This document shows positions 8,450 through 16,587 of a stretch of 64,000 nt of DNA, piece after piece (the first letter of the stretch is position 1; each line of letters begins with the position of its first letter). Under the pieces are notes generated by a model. It had not been told where the DNA came from. It did no database searches and saw only the letters and a program-made list of their open reading frames with translations. A program made the position numbers and the translations under genes. This stretch comes from Tuberibacillus sp. Marseille-P3662. Lineage in GTDB: Bacteria > Bacillota > Bacilli > Bacillales > Sporolactobacillaceae. The stretch lies in the NCBI RefSeq assembly GCF_900178005.1, contig NZ_FXBS01000005.1, forward strand, positions 248,001-312,000, read 5' to 3'.

Positions 8450-8686
8450 GTTAAACGTGATTGTTGATTTCCGCTCCAGGCGTTCACTTTCCGCGGGGCA
8501 ACGCTTCAGCCTCCTCGGAAGACAATCACTTCCTGCGGGGTCTTCAGCTGTTGCTTTTCCTGCAGGACTCTAGTAAAGGCTTCTTGAGTAAGTGGCATTG
8601 AGGAACACACTAAGTTTAAGTGTTCCGAACCTCGAACGCCTTCCTCTCCAATCAACGAAGGATAAAATACAATAATGACCTTTAAC
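8450..8686. repeat. MITE-like intergenic element with terminal inverted repeats
   Basis: The 17-base ends 8450-8466 and 8670-8686 are inverted repeats matching at 14 positions (GTTAAACGTGATTGTTG against GTTAAAGGTCATTATTG on the other strand). The interior is GC-rich with TTTCCGCTCC, CACTTTCCGCGGGG and AGCCTCCTC blocks, a pattern I recall from dispersed repeats in many Bacillaceae. No transposase is encoded, and the 60-codon reading frame inside is not credible. It fills most of the 470-base gap between the divergent PBP and ywiB genes. A related fragment is at 45160-45203. Confidence 0.7.
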
Positions 8687-8802
8687 ATAGCTTTGCACTT
8701 AAAAAAGTAGGCGTGTTTTAAGAGAGAAATCAGATCATACTTGAAGAAGCCATGATATTTTATATATACTAGAAAAGTTAAAGCGTTTTAAGGATGGTTA
8801 TA

Positions 8803-9240
8803 ATGGAAGACAAATACGATGTAGATATTAAACTCAATAGTACGATTGAACGCCCGGATATGCCGCGGGAAGCGACGGTTTCACATACACAGGGGCAATT
8901 ATTTATTAAAGATAAAACCTATTATTTAAGGTATACTGAAAATATGGAAGGGATCGGCGACGTTAGTAACACGATTAAAATGGATGATACGGAAGCTGTT
9001 GTGATTCGTAAAGGTCCGGTATCAATGCGCCAACATTTAGTCCCCGGTGAGGAGACCCAAGGTGTTTACCATAATCCATTTGGACAAATGACGATGGTGA
9101 CGAACACGAAGCAATGTGCCATCCTGTGGGATTCTGGAAAGGCAAAAGGCCACATTGATTTACGCTATCATTTAAAAATTCAAGGTGAGCCGGTGGGCGC
9201 GTTCAAATTGATTTTTGAAATACAGGAGGTTCATACATAA
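8803..9240 (+). CDS. ywiB: YwiB/DUF1934 beta-barrel protein
   Basis: A 145-residue protein of the DUF1934 (YwiB) family, small cytoplasmic proteins with a calycin-like beta-barrel and no established function. Recognisable features are the opening D-I-K-L-N-S-T-I and the ending G-A-F-K-L-I-F-E-I. The start ATG 8803 is chosen because AAGGATGG sits five to six bases before it, while the in-frame ATG 8794 is inside that signal. The argS start follows the stop immediately and its Shine-Dalgarno lies inside this gene, the same ywiB-argS arrangement as in B. subtilis. Confidence 0.85.
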   Translation: MEDKYDVDIKLNSTIERPDMPREATVSHTQGQLFIKDKTYYLRYTENMEGIGDVSNTIKMDDTEAVVIRKGPVSMRQHLVPGEETQGVYHNPFGQMTMVTNTKQCAILWDSGKAKGHIDLRYHLKIQGEPVGAFKLIFEIQEVHT

Positions 9241-10911
9241 ATGACGATTGCTGAACAAGTCAAAGAGCAGTTAAAAGACGAGATCGGACAAGCGGTGCTT
9301 AAGGCAGGTCTAGCTGATGAGACAAATATGCCTGATGTTATTTTAGAGGTCCCCAAGGATAAAGCCCATGGTGATTTTGCCACCAATATGGCTATGCAGT
9401 TGGCACGCATTGCGAAAAAAGCGCCGCGGCAGATTGCCGAAGATATGATCGAACACATTAATTATGAAAAAGCATATATCACGGAGGTAGAGATTGCCGG
9501 CCCTGGATTTATCAACTTTTTCTTAGATAATCGCTATCTAACCAATCTTATTCCAACCGTGATCACGGAGGGTGAAGCATTTGGTGCTTCGAATCATGGC
9601 CAAGGCAAACGTGTACAAAATGAATTTGTCTCAGCGAATCCGACAGGGAACTTGCATCTAGGTCATGCACGTGGGGCGGCTGTCGGTGATACCTTGTGTA
9701 ATTTGCTTGACAAAGCGGGTTATGACGTTGAGCGCGAATATTATATTAATGATGCCGGTAACCAAATTGAGAATCTGGCGTACTCCATTGCTGCGCGTTA
9801 TAATCAGTCTCTAGGCTATGATCATGACTTACCTGAAGATGGCTATCGCGGTAAAGATGTCATCGCCATTGGTGAAAAGCTTGCCAAAGAACATGGTGAG
9901 GGACTCAGATCAATGGACGAGCTCGAACGTGTGGCCTATTTCCGCAGGGTTGGTGTTGATCACTTACTTGAAAGTATTAAACGAGATATGGGAGCCTTTC
10001 GCGTGTCGTTCGATCGTTGGTTCTCGGAAGCCTCCCTTTATAAAAGCGGTGAAATTGAAGACGCCCTACAGCAATTAAAGAATGGTGGACATACCTATGA
10101 AGCTGACGGCGCTTTATGGTTCCAGTCAACCAAGTTCGGTGACGATAAGGACCGTGTGTTAATCAAGAGTGATGGGACTTATACCTATTTGACGCCTGAT
10201 ATTGCCTATCATCGCAATAAATTAGAACGGGGTTTTGATGAGCTGATTAACATCTGGGGCGCCGATCATCACGGCTATATTCCGCGTATGAAAGCCGCGC
10301 TTCAAGCCATGGGCTATGATTCTGATCGCTTGGAAATCCAAATCATCCAACTTGTGAACTTGTTTAAAGACGGCGAAAAAGTGAAAATGAGCAAGCGTTC
10401 CGGCAAAGCCGTGACGATGCATGAACTCATGGATGAAGTTGGCGTCGATGCGACGCGTTACTTTTTTGCAATGCGTTCTTCGGATACCCATTTGGATTTT
10501 GACATCGACTTAGCTCGCTCTCAGTCAAACGAAAACCCTGTGTATTATGTCCAATATGCTCACGCCCGGATTTGCAGCATGTTGCGACAAGCTGAAGACT
10601 ATCGGGTGTCAGACGTTCAGACGCTTGATTTCAGTCATATTGAATCAGAAAAGGAAATTGAGTTGCTGAAAAAAGTTGGCGAATTTCCTGAGACAGTGGT
10701 GGAAGCGGCCGATCGATTAGCTGTCCAAAGGATGACGAACTATGTGTTTGAACTCGCCTCCGCATTGCACAGCTTCTACAATGCTGAAAAAGTGATTGAT
10801 CAAAACAATATAGAGAAAACAAAAGCACGTGTCGCCCTTGTCGATGCCGTTCGCATCACGCTGAGCAACGCTTTGAACTTAATTGGTGTATCGGCACCGG
10901 AAAAAATGTAG
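9241..10911 (+). CDS. argS: Arginyl-tRNA synthetase
   Basis: A 556-residue class I aminoacyl-tRNA synthetase that charges tRNA-Arg. The N-terminal additional domain covers roughly residues 1-110. The HIGH-type signature is in [14 protein letters not shown] (about 131-145), the KMSKS-type loop is KMSKR (about 382-386), and the all-helical anticodon-binding domain ends the protein. Length is normal. AGGAGG at 9222-9227 lies within the end of ywiB and the genes abut, so translation is coupled. A strong terminator follows 19 bases after the stop. Confidence 0.97.
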   Translation: MTIAEQVKEQLKDEIGQAVLKAGLADETNMPDVILEVPKDKAHGDFATNMAMQLARIAKKAPRQIAEDMIEHINYEKAYITEVEIAGPGFINFFLDNRYLTNLIPTVITEGEAFGASNHGQGKRVQNEFVSANPTGNLHLGHARGAAVGDTLCNLLDKAGYDVEREYYINDAGNQIENLAYSIAARYNQSLGYDHDLPEDGYRGKDVIAIGEKLAKEHGEGLRSMDELERVAYFRRVGVDHLLESIKRDMGAFRVSFDRWFSEASLYKSGEIEDALQQLKNGGHTYEADGALWFQSTKFGDDKDRVLIKSDGTYTYLTPDIAYHRNKLERGFDELINIWGADHHGYIPRMKAALQAMGYDSDRLEIQIIQLVNLFKDGEKVKMSKRSGKAVTMHELMDEVGVDATRYFFAMRSSDTHLDFDIDLARSQSNENPVYYVQYAHARICSMLRQAEDYRVSDVQTLDFSHIESEKEIELLKKVGEFPETVVEAADRLAVQRMTNYVFELASALHSFYNAEKVIDQNNIEKTKARVALVDAVRITLSNALNLIGVSAPEKM

Positions 10912-10929
10912 AACAGGAACGCAAGAAGA

Positions 10930-10958
10930 AGCACCTCTCGGTTGAGAGGTGCTTTTTT
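10930..10958 (+). terminator. Rho-independent terminator after argS
   Basis: AGCACCTCTC (10930-10939) pairs perfectly with GAGAGGTGCT (10944-10953) around GGTT and is followed by a T-run. Confidence 0.92.
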
Positions 10959-10993
10959 GTTAGTCTGTGGCTGAATCCGATTAAGTGGTTAAA

Positions 10994-11759
10994 ATGGGAC
11001 AAGAGCGTTCTTTGGTTCGTGCATTGCGGGACAGAATCATTACAATGCGGGACGCTTTTGTTGCAGTATGGGACAATCACGGGACAGCGCGCCTTCTATG
11101 GGACAAGAGCGTTCCTTGGTTCGTGCATTGCGGGACAGAATCATTACAATGCGGGACGCTTTTGTTGCAGTATGGGACAATCACGGGACTACGCGCCTTC
11201 TATGGGACAAGAGCGTTCCTTGATTCAAGATTTGCGGGACAGAATCATTACAATGCGGGACGCTTTTGTTGCGAAACGGGACAATCACGGGACAGCGCGC
11301 CTTCTATGGGACAAGAGCGTTCCTTGGTTCATGCATTGCGGGACAGAATCATTACAATGCGGGACGCTTTTGTTGCAGTACGGGACAATCACGGGACAGC
11401 GCGCCTTCTATGGGACAAGAGCGTTCCTTGATTCAAGATTTGCGGGACAGAATCATTACAATGCGGGACGCTTTTGTTGCAGTACGGGACAATCACGGGA
11501 CTACGCGCCTTCTATGGGACAAGAGCGTTCCTTGGTTCATGCATTGCGGGACAGAATCATTACAATGCGGGACGCTTTTGTTGCAGTATGGGACAATCAT
11601 GGGACAGCGCACGCCCTATGGGACAAGAGCGTTCCTTGATTCAAGATTTGCGGGACAGAATTTTTACAATGCGGGACGCTTTTGTTGCAGTACGGGACAA
11701 TCATGGGACAGCGCACCATCAATGGAACACCACACCCTTAATGGTCCAATCACGGGATA
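10994..11759 (+). repeat. Tandem array of seven 104-bp units plus a degenerate eighth
   Basis: Units start at 10994, 11098, 11202, 11306, 11410, 11514 and 11618, each exactly 104 bases. A decayed copy from 11722 fades out near 11759. Each unit holds five same-strand GGGAC words at offsets 3, 35, 56, 77 and 88, so 35 exact copies in 728 bases. Two subtypes differ near offset 18-33 (TTGGTTCRTGCATTG or TTGATTCAAGATTTG) in the order A A B A B A B. All three forward frames are free of stops, but the length is not a multiple of three, so I treat it as non-coding. It fills most of the 990-base gap between argS and the hydrolase gene. Nothing else is recognised there. Confidence 0.95.
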
Positions 11760-11902
11760 GTGGCCATCATGGCCGGCAGTCCCAATTGCCCCATGCGCTT
11801 TCCAAGGAACAACTGACTCCAATCTTTTTTGTATGTTTTCATCGATTTTTAATCACAATAAGATGGAAGATGAGAAAGAACACACAGTTGGAGTGATTCA
11901 AT

Positions 11903-12691
11903 ATGCCGAAATTCATGACAACGGATGGCATTGATATATTTTATGAAACTTTTGGTAAGGGTCAGCCGATGATCTTCATTCATCCGCCGTTAATGGGTCA
12001 TGTGGTGATGCATTATCAGCGGGCCTTAAGTTCCCATTATCAGACCATTTTTTATGACTGCCGCGGGCATGGGCGTAGTACTCACAAGCCGGAGCATGTA
12101 CATTTGCGCAATCATACTGCGGACTTAAAACAGTTGATTGAATATCTAGGTCTCAAAAAGCCGATTCTCGTTGGCTATTCCAGTGGTGGAACTGTTGCAC
12201 AAGACTTTGCCCTTCATTATCCAGACAGGGTCGGAGGAATCGTTTTATCCGGCGGTTTTCCAAGTGTCGATACATGGAGTCTCAGGCAGGAATTTAACAT
12301 GGGCATTGGAGCGATCAAGGCAGGCAAACAGGCATTTTTATCAAAAGTGCTTGCTAAAACGCATAAAATCACAGATCGGGATGAGAAAACCTTTTTCACT
12401 TATGGACAAAAGGCAGATCCAAGGACAGTGCTGAATTTTTATATTGAAAGTTTATATTATGATTGTAAAAATCAACTAGCGGAACTTAAGGCTATTCCAT
12501 TTTTACTATTATATGGGCAAAAAAGTTATCACATCAAGCCGCATGCCCGGTATTACCAGGAGCAATTGCCTTATGCGCGCACAGCGATCATCCAAGGCGG
12601 GACTCACCAGCTACCTAGTCGCTTTCATGAACCCTTTAACCATGCCATCCACCGGTTTATGACCGAAACATTTCAACCGGAGCCAGTATAG
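11903..12691 (+). CDS. Alpha/beta hydrolase
   Basis: A 262-residue alpha/beta-hydrolase fold protein. The nucleophile elbow GYSSGG is near residues 91-96, a strand-loop FIHPPLMGH near 24-32 supplies the oxyanion region, and the probable catalytic His is in GGTHQLPSRF near the C-terminus. Relatives include esterases, C-C hydrolases and enol-lactone hydrolases, so the substrate cannot be stated. The start ATG 11903 follows GGAGTG. It stands alone between the 104-bp array and its own terminator. The stretch 11760-11890 shows no clear promoter that I trust. Confidence 0.85.
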   Translation: MPKFMTTDGIDIFYETFGKGQPMIFIHPPLMGHVVMHYQRALSSHYQTIFYDCRGHGRSTHKPEHVHLRNHTADLKQLIEYLGLKKPILVGYSSGGTVAQDFALHYPDRVGGIVLSGGFPSVDTWSLRQEFNMGIGAIKAGKQAFLSKVLAKTHKITDRDEKTFFTYGQKADPRTVLNFYIESLYYDCKNQLAELKAIPFLLLYGQKSYHIKPHARYYQEQLPYARTAIIQGGTHQLPSRFHEPFNHAIHRFMTETFQPEPV

Positions 12692-12692
12692 A

Positions 12693-12722
12693 AGCCATCA
12701 GTTTTATGCTGATGGTTTTTTT
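12693..12722 (+). terminator. Rho-independent terminator after the hydrolase
   Basis: CCATCAG (12695-12701) pairs with CTGATGG (12709-12715) around a seven-base loop, followed by a run of T. It begins two bases after the stop codon. Confidence 0.85.
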
Positions 12723-12804
12723 AATAAATGTTTGACACTTTCCCCCTTTAAAACCCGTTTCTCGACGGTTATAATTTTCATGAATACATCGGGAGGTTAT
12801 CTAT

Positions 12805-13659
12805 ATGTCGAGTAACATTCGTATGAGGTTATTAATTTCCTGCCAAGATCGTCCGGGGATTGTCGCTACTGTGTCGCAGTTTTTGTATGAGAATGGTGCC
12901 AATATCATTCAATCTGATCAACACACGACAGACCCTCAAGGTGGCATCTTCTTTATGCGCATTGAATTTGAATGTGAAGGTGGGGAAAGTCAAAATTTAG
13001 AGGCGGCATTTACCGAGATTGCCGAATCGTTTGATATGGATTGGCGGTTGTCCCATGTGAACACACTTAAGCGCATGGCCATATTTGTGTCCAAGCAGGA
13101 TCATTGTCTTCTAGAACTTTTGTGGCGCTGGAAGGCCGGCGATCTAAATGTTGATATTCCTGTGGTGATCAGCAATCATCCGGATTTACAAGCAACGGTG
13201 GAATCCTTTGATATTCCGTTTCATTACATACCCGTGAATAAACAAAATAAACGGGAGGCGGAGAAAGAGCAGCTTGAATGTCTTGAACAATACCATGTTG
13301 ATTTTGTCGTTCTAGCGCGTTATATGCAAATTTTGTCTCCTGATTTCGTTGCTCATTATCCCAAGCGGGTTATCAATATTCACCATTCGTTTTTGCCTGC
13401 CTTTGTCGGTGCCAACCCTTATGAACGAGCCTACCAACGCGGGGTGAAAATTATCGGGGCAACATCTCACTTTGTTACCGATAATCTTGATGAAGGTCCA
13501 ATCATTGCTCAAGGGACCAAAGAAATCAGCCATAAATATAACGTTGACGATTTGAAACGCATCGGCCGGACCATTGAGCGTGATGTTCTGGCACGTGCAA
13601 TACAATTGCATTTGGAAGATAAAATTATTGTGTATGGGAATAAAACGGTGATATTTTGA
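12805..13659 (+). CDS. purU: Formyltetrahydrofolate deformylase
   Basis: A 284-residue PurU. It hydrolyses 10-formyltetrahydrofolate to formate and tetrahydrofolate, balancing one-carbon pools and supplying formate for purine synthesis. An N-terminal ACT domain (residues about 6-85, opening with [10 protein letters not shown]) is followed by a formyltransferase-like catalytic domain with [14 protein letters not shown] and the [14 protein letters not shown] segment. Length is normal. The start ATG 12805 follows GGGAGG. A TATAAT at 12770-12775 is a likely -10. It is monocistronic, between two terminators. B. subtilis YkkE is the obvious relative. Confidence 0.93.
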   Translation: MSSNIRMRLLISCQDRPGIVATVSQFLYENGANIIQSDQHTTDPQGGIFFMRIEFECEGGESQNLEAAFTEIAESFDMDWRLSHVNTLKRMAIFVSKQDHCLLELLWRWKAGDLNVDIPVVISNHPDLQATVESFDIPFHYIPVNKQNKREAEKEQLECLEQYHVDFVVLARYMQILSPDFVAHYPKRVINIHHSFLPAFVGANPYERAYQRGVKIIGATSHFVTDNLDEGPIIAQGTKEISHKYNVDDLKRIGRTIERDVLARAIQLHLEDKIIVYGNKTVIF

Positions 13660-13660
13660 A

Positions 13661-13689
13661 AAAAAGACGGGCTCTTTGCACGTCTTTTT
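13661..13689 (+). terminator. Rho-independent terminator after purU
   Basis: AAAAAGACG (13661-13669) and CGTCTTTTT (13681-13689) pair perfectly around an 11-base loop directly after the stop codon. The next 210 bases, to the following terminator, hold no feature I can support. Confidence 0.85.
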
Positions 13690-13901
13690 AAGAAGTGAAT
13701 GCGTTTCTATGTATCATCAAACTTTAGTGTTTGACATAATGCTACGAAACTGTGGTTATTTGTAAAATTGTAGCTAATCTTTCATTTAAATTGATATTGT
13801 TTCCTCCCTTTTTTGGTATAACATCATAATAGAGTATTATGCTTGCCGTAAAGCGGTACCCTGGTTTAAATATTGTGCTCTGACTTTTAGCGCAGAATCT
13901 A

Positions 13902-13937
13902 AAAAAGGCTTCCCCCTTATCTTGGGGAAGCCTTTTT
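13902..13937. terminator. Bidirectional terminator for the MFS operon
   Basis: A perfect 14-bp stem pairs AAAAAGGCTTCCCC (13902-13915) with GGGGAAGCCTTTTT (13924-13937). It ends the leftward MFS transcript and can also stop any read-through from purU. Confidence 0.9.
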
Positions 13938-13947
13938 CGAAAGACTA

Positions 13948-15426
13948 TTATGCGTTACCCTCACTTGTAATTGTTTCACCATCGCCGGTTTTCTTCGGTG
14001 TTTTGATAAAGAAAGCGAGTATGACACCGGCTGCGGCAAGTCCAGCCGCGATCATAAAGGCGACGTTCATGCCATGGATCATGGTGTTGGCCATCATTTC
14101 TTTGGCCTCAGCTGGCGATGTTCCTTTAGGAATGGTTAGTTCTTCCCGTCTGCTTTCAGCACTGTTGGTCATAAATGTGATTAATACAGCAGTTCCGATG
14201 GAACCCGCCACTTGCTGCATGGTATTGACGACGGCTGTTCCGTGCGGATGCATTTTTTCGGGAAGTTGATTCAAGCCTGCCGTCATAACCGGCATCATCG
14301 CCAATGCTAGTCCAAACATCCGGATAGCATAGACAATAATTAAAAATGTGAACGATGTTGATGGTGTCAGATCGGTAAAGAAGAATGTCATCACAGCGAC
14401 AATCGCTAAACCTGATGTTGCCAGTATCTTGGCCCCAATTTTATCAAATAAGACACCTGTAATAGGCGACATGAGTCCCATGACAATGGCTCCTGGAAGC
14501 AGCATTAAGCCGGATTCAAGGGCTGTAAAACCGCGCATGTTCTGCATGTACATAGGTAATAGTGTTTCAGCGCCGAGAAGCGCCATCATCACAATCATGG
14601 TAATGACCATGGCTAGTGTAAATGTATTATATTTAAGGACCCTAAATTCTAACATTGGATGTTTCATTTTTAATTGTCTCCAGATGAATACAGCAAGAAC
14701 AATGGCACCAACAATTAAAGTGACGAGAACCTCTGTTTCACCCCATCCTGATTTCCCGGCTTTACTGAATCCATATAGGAGTCCGCCGAAACCAATAGAT
14801 GATAAGATAATGGAGAGAATATCGATTTTAGGATTCGTTAATTTCGTGACGTTCTTCAATGCAAAGCTGGCAGCGATGATATCAATAATTGCAATCGGAA
14901 GGACGACGTAGAATAAGAGTCGCCATGAATAATGTTCAATAAGCCAGCCGGATAATGTCGGACCAATTGCTGGAGCAAAGGCGATGACCATACCGGCGGA
15001 ACCCATGGCTGCCCCACGTTTATCAGAGGGGAATATCGCTAAGAACACATTCATCATTAATGGCAGCATAATGCCTGAACCAGCAGCTTGAATAACCCTA
15101 GCAGTTAAAAGCACTGGAAATGTATTCGATACAGCTGCGACCAAGGTTCCAATTGCAAATACACTCATAGCCGTGAGAAATAATTTCCTCGTCGAAAATT
15201 TCTCAATTAAAAACGCCGATATCGGAATCATGACACCGTTGGTGAGTAGAAAGGCTGTTGTCAGCCACTGAACAGTATTATATTCGATACCATAAGTATC
15301 TTTAATGATCGGTAATGCCGTGTTTAGCAATGTTTCATTCAAAATAGCGATAAATGCACCCGAAAGCATAATAACCATAATCGGGCCCTTTTTAACGTTT
15401 TGTTGATTCTCTACTTCTTCACTCAT
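13948..15426 (-). CDS. MFS drug efflux transporter, DHA2 (14-TM) family
   Basis: A 492-residue proton-driven multidrug exporter of the DHA2/EmrB-LmrB type, with about fourteen membrane helices. Visible signatures are the early LNTALPIIKDTYG (the family's N-A-L-P motif after helix 1), the motif A region around LIEKFSTRKLF and motif C in helix 5 (MVIAFAPAIGPTLSGWL). The start ATG 15426 lies inside the end of the upstream TetR gene (8-base overlap), so both are translated from one message. B. subtilis ycnC-ycnB has the same pairing and similar sizes. The exported drug cannot be deduced. Confidence 0.88.
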   Translation of the reverse strand: MSEEVENQQNVKKGPIMVIMLSGAFIAILNETLLNTALPIIKDTYGIEYNTVQWLTTAFLLTNGVMIPISAFLIEKFSTRKLFLTAMSVFAIGTLVAAVSNTFPVLLTARVIQAAGSGIMLPLMMNVFLAIFPSDKRGAAMGSAGMVIAFAPAIGPTLSGWLIEHYSWRLLFYVVLPIAIIDIIAASFALKNVTKLTNPKIDILSIILSSIGFGGLLYGFSKAGKSGWGETEVLVTLIVGAIVLAVFIWRQLKMKHPMLEFRVLKYNTFTLAMVITMIVMMALLGAETLLPMYMQNMRGFTALESGLMLLPGAIVMGLMSPITGVLFDKIGAKILATSGLAIVAVMTFFFTDLTPSTSFTFLIIVYAIRMFGLALAMMPVMTAGLNQLPEKMHPHGTAVVNTMQQVAGSIGTAVLITFMTNSAESRREELTIPKGTSPAEAKEMMANTMIHGMNVAFMIAAGLAAAGVILAFFIKTPKKTGDGETITSEGNA

Positions 15427-16318
15427 GGGTTCTATCCTCCTCTAGTTCGTTACTCATTCTTATGCGTTTGACCCATTGCTGCAAGGGTTCCCACTGATTT
15501 AAATAGTTGAGCAATGCTTGGATGAGAAATCGTCTTGGCTCATCATCATTCATTTCTTTTTCTAATAATGTTGTCGTTGCGGTCAGTTCTTCACGCTCAT
15601 CTTCACGACATGATATAGACTGAATGGTGGTTTTTAATTGCGTAATAAGCTCTGTTAATGAGCTGATACGAGATCTTGAATCGTCTTGGTCATTAAATTG
15701 CTCGTAATCGCTCATCATTTTTCGTGTTAACAAAGGTTGAGAGTGGGTCATATCCAAAACAATCGCATCCATGCGTTCAATAAGAAAATGGATTAATGAT
15801 TCAATCGAGATCGGCTTTCGCTCGTTCATCAAGAGAAACAAGTATTCTTTTAAAATGCCTTGCAAAATGACGACGAGATCCCAAATATGAGGTTGAACGG
15901 ACTCGCCATAAGCTTCTAGTAAGCAATCTTTATGCCAATCCGCCATCGAATACTTAATGCGTTCCATCACGGGTTTTAGCTTTTCACTTTCCCCTGGAGG
16001 GAACGTTCTAAAAAGCATTGTCATAAAATCTTTATTTTCGATCATGCCATCTATTTCAACGGCTAATTTTTTAACTAATACCGATTTGGGTGTTTCAGAA
16101 GTATCAAATTCGATCGCCATCGCATTTTCAAATATCTTATTGTGGTTATACTCAAATGCTTGAATGAGTAAGGATTCCTTTGAATCAAAATATTTATAAA
16201 GGGCTCCTTTAGAAATATGGCAATCATCAGCGATTTCTTGAACTGATGTCTTAAAATAGCCTTGTTCTGAAAATCGCTTAATGGCAGTTTGCATGATCTC
16301 TTTTTCTTTATCAGTCAG
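15419..16318 (-). CDS. TetR-family repressor of the MFS operon, apparent CTG start
   Basis: A TetR/AcrR repressor. The N-terminal helix-turn-helix has the family pattern FSEQGYFKTSVQEIADDCHISKG-type spacing, continuing into LYKYFDSKESLL. The C-terminal part is long (protein about 299 residues against about 200 for most TetRs), as in B. subtilis YcnC. The first in-frame ATG is at 16294, but GAGGTGA (16332-16326) lies seven bases before an in-frame CTG at 16318. Starting there restores the usual opening TDKEKEIMQTAIKRF. I therefore propose a CTG initiation codon. It probably represses its own operon through three similar palindromes upstream. Confidence 0.8.
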   Translation of the reverse strand: MTDKEKEIMQTAIKRFSEQGYFKTSVQEIADDCHISKGALYKYFDSKESLLIQAFEYNHNKIFENAMAIEFDTSETPKSVLVKKLAVEIDGMIENKDFMTMLFRTFPPGESEKLKPVMERIKYSMADWHKDCLLEAYGESVQPHIWDLVVILQGILKEYLFLLMNERKPISIESLIHFLIERMDAIVLDMTHSQPLLTRKMMSDYEQFNDQDDSRSRISSLTELITQLKTTIQSISCREDEREELTATTTLLEKEMNDDEPRRFLIQALLNYLNQWEPLQQWVKRIRMSNELEEDRTHE

Positions 16319-16345
16319 GGTATATTCACCTCTTTTCTTCGGGTG

Positions 16346-16359
16346 TGACTATCGAGTCA
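16346..16359. promoter_or_regulatory. Candidate TetR operator, site 1
   Basis: TGACTATCGAGTCA has perfect five-base arms TGACT/AGTCA and lies between the promoter and the start codon. It is one of three similar sites in 145 bases upstream of the repressor gene. Confidence 0.6.
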
Positions 16360-16392
16360 TAATAAAACTGTTAAGTCATAAGCACAAAGGAA

Positions 16393-16422
16393 ATCATAAA
16401 TGACTATATGGTCAATTGTCAA
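16393..16422 (-). promoter_or_regulatory. Promoter of the TetR-MFS operon with operator site 2 in its spacer
   Basis: On the minus strand TTGACA (16422-16417) and TATGAT (16398-16393) are 18 bases apart. The palindrome TGACTATATGGTCA (16401-16414) fills the spacer, an ideal place for a repressor to block RNA polymerase. A third copy, TGACTATACGGTCG, is at 16477-16490. Repressor binding is inferred. Confidence 0.7.
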
Positions 16423-16476
16423 TAGATATTGACTAAATCATTGTAAAGATTGCTGATATAAAGCGGTTTCACAGTG

Positions 16477-16490
16477 TGACTATACGGTCG
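16477..16490. promoter_or_regulatory. Candidate TetR operator, site 3
   Basis: TGACTATACGGTCG matches the first nine bases of site 2 except one and keeps the GTC core. It lies upstream of the -35 box and is the weakest of the three sites. Confidence 0.45.
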
Positions 16491-16543
16491 AATTGTTCGT
16501 GAATCTGTAACAGACTCGCCCAAAGGAGTGATTTGTCCCATAG

Positions 16544-16573
16544 AAAAACGCTTGGATTCATCCAAGCGTTTTT
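16544..16573. terminator. Terminator for the MCP gene (bidirectional)
   Basis: A perfect 13-bp stem pairs AAAAACGCTTGGA (16544-16556) with TCCAAGCGTTTTT (16561-16573) around TTCA, 15 bases beyond the MCP stop. Confidence 0.92.
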
Positions 16574-16587
16574 GATCAGGTGGAGAT

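Noticed and set aside
8506-8688. Minus-strand 60-codon frame inside the MITE-like element
   Set aside because: It lies wholly within the repeat and has no start context or recognisable product.
10994-11721. The array as a CRISPR locus
   Set aside because: Units are contiguous and nearly identical over all 104 bases; there are no unique spacers and no cas genes.
10985-11896. Four overlapping forward reading frames of 140-206 codons in the 104-bp array as genes
   Set aside because: They are frame-shifted readings of the same repeat, have no ribosome sites of note and encode Cys/Trp-rich sequence unlike any family. The pattern is explained by the repeat itself.
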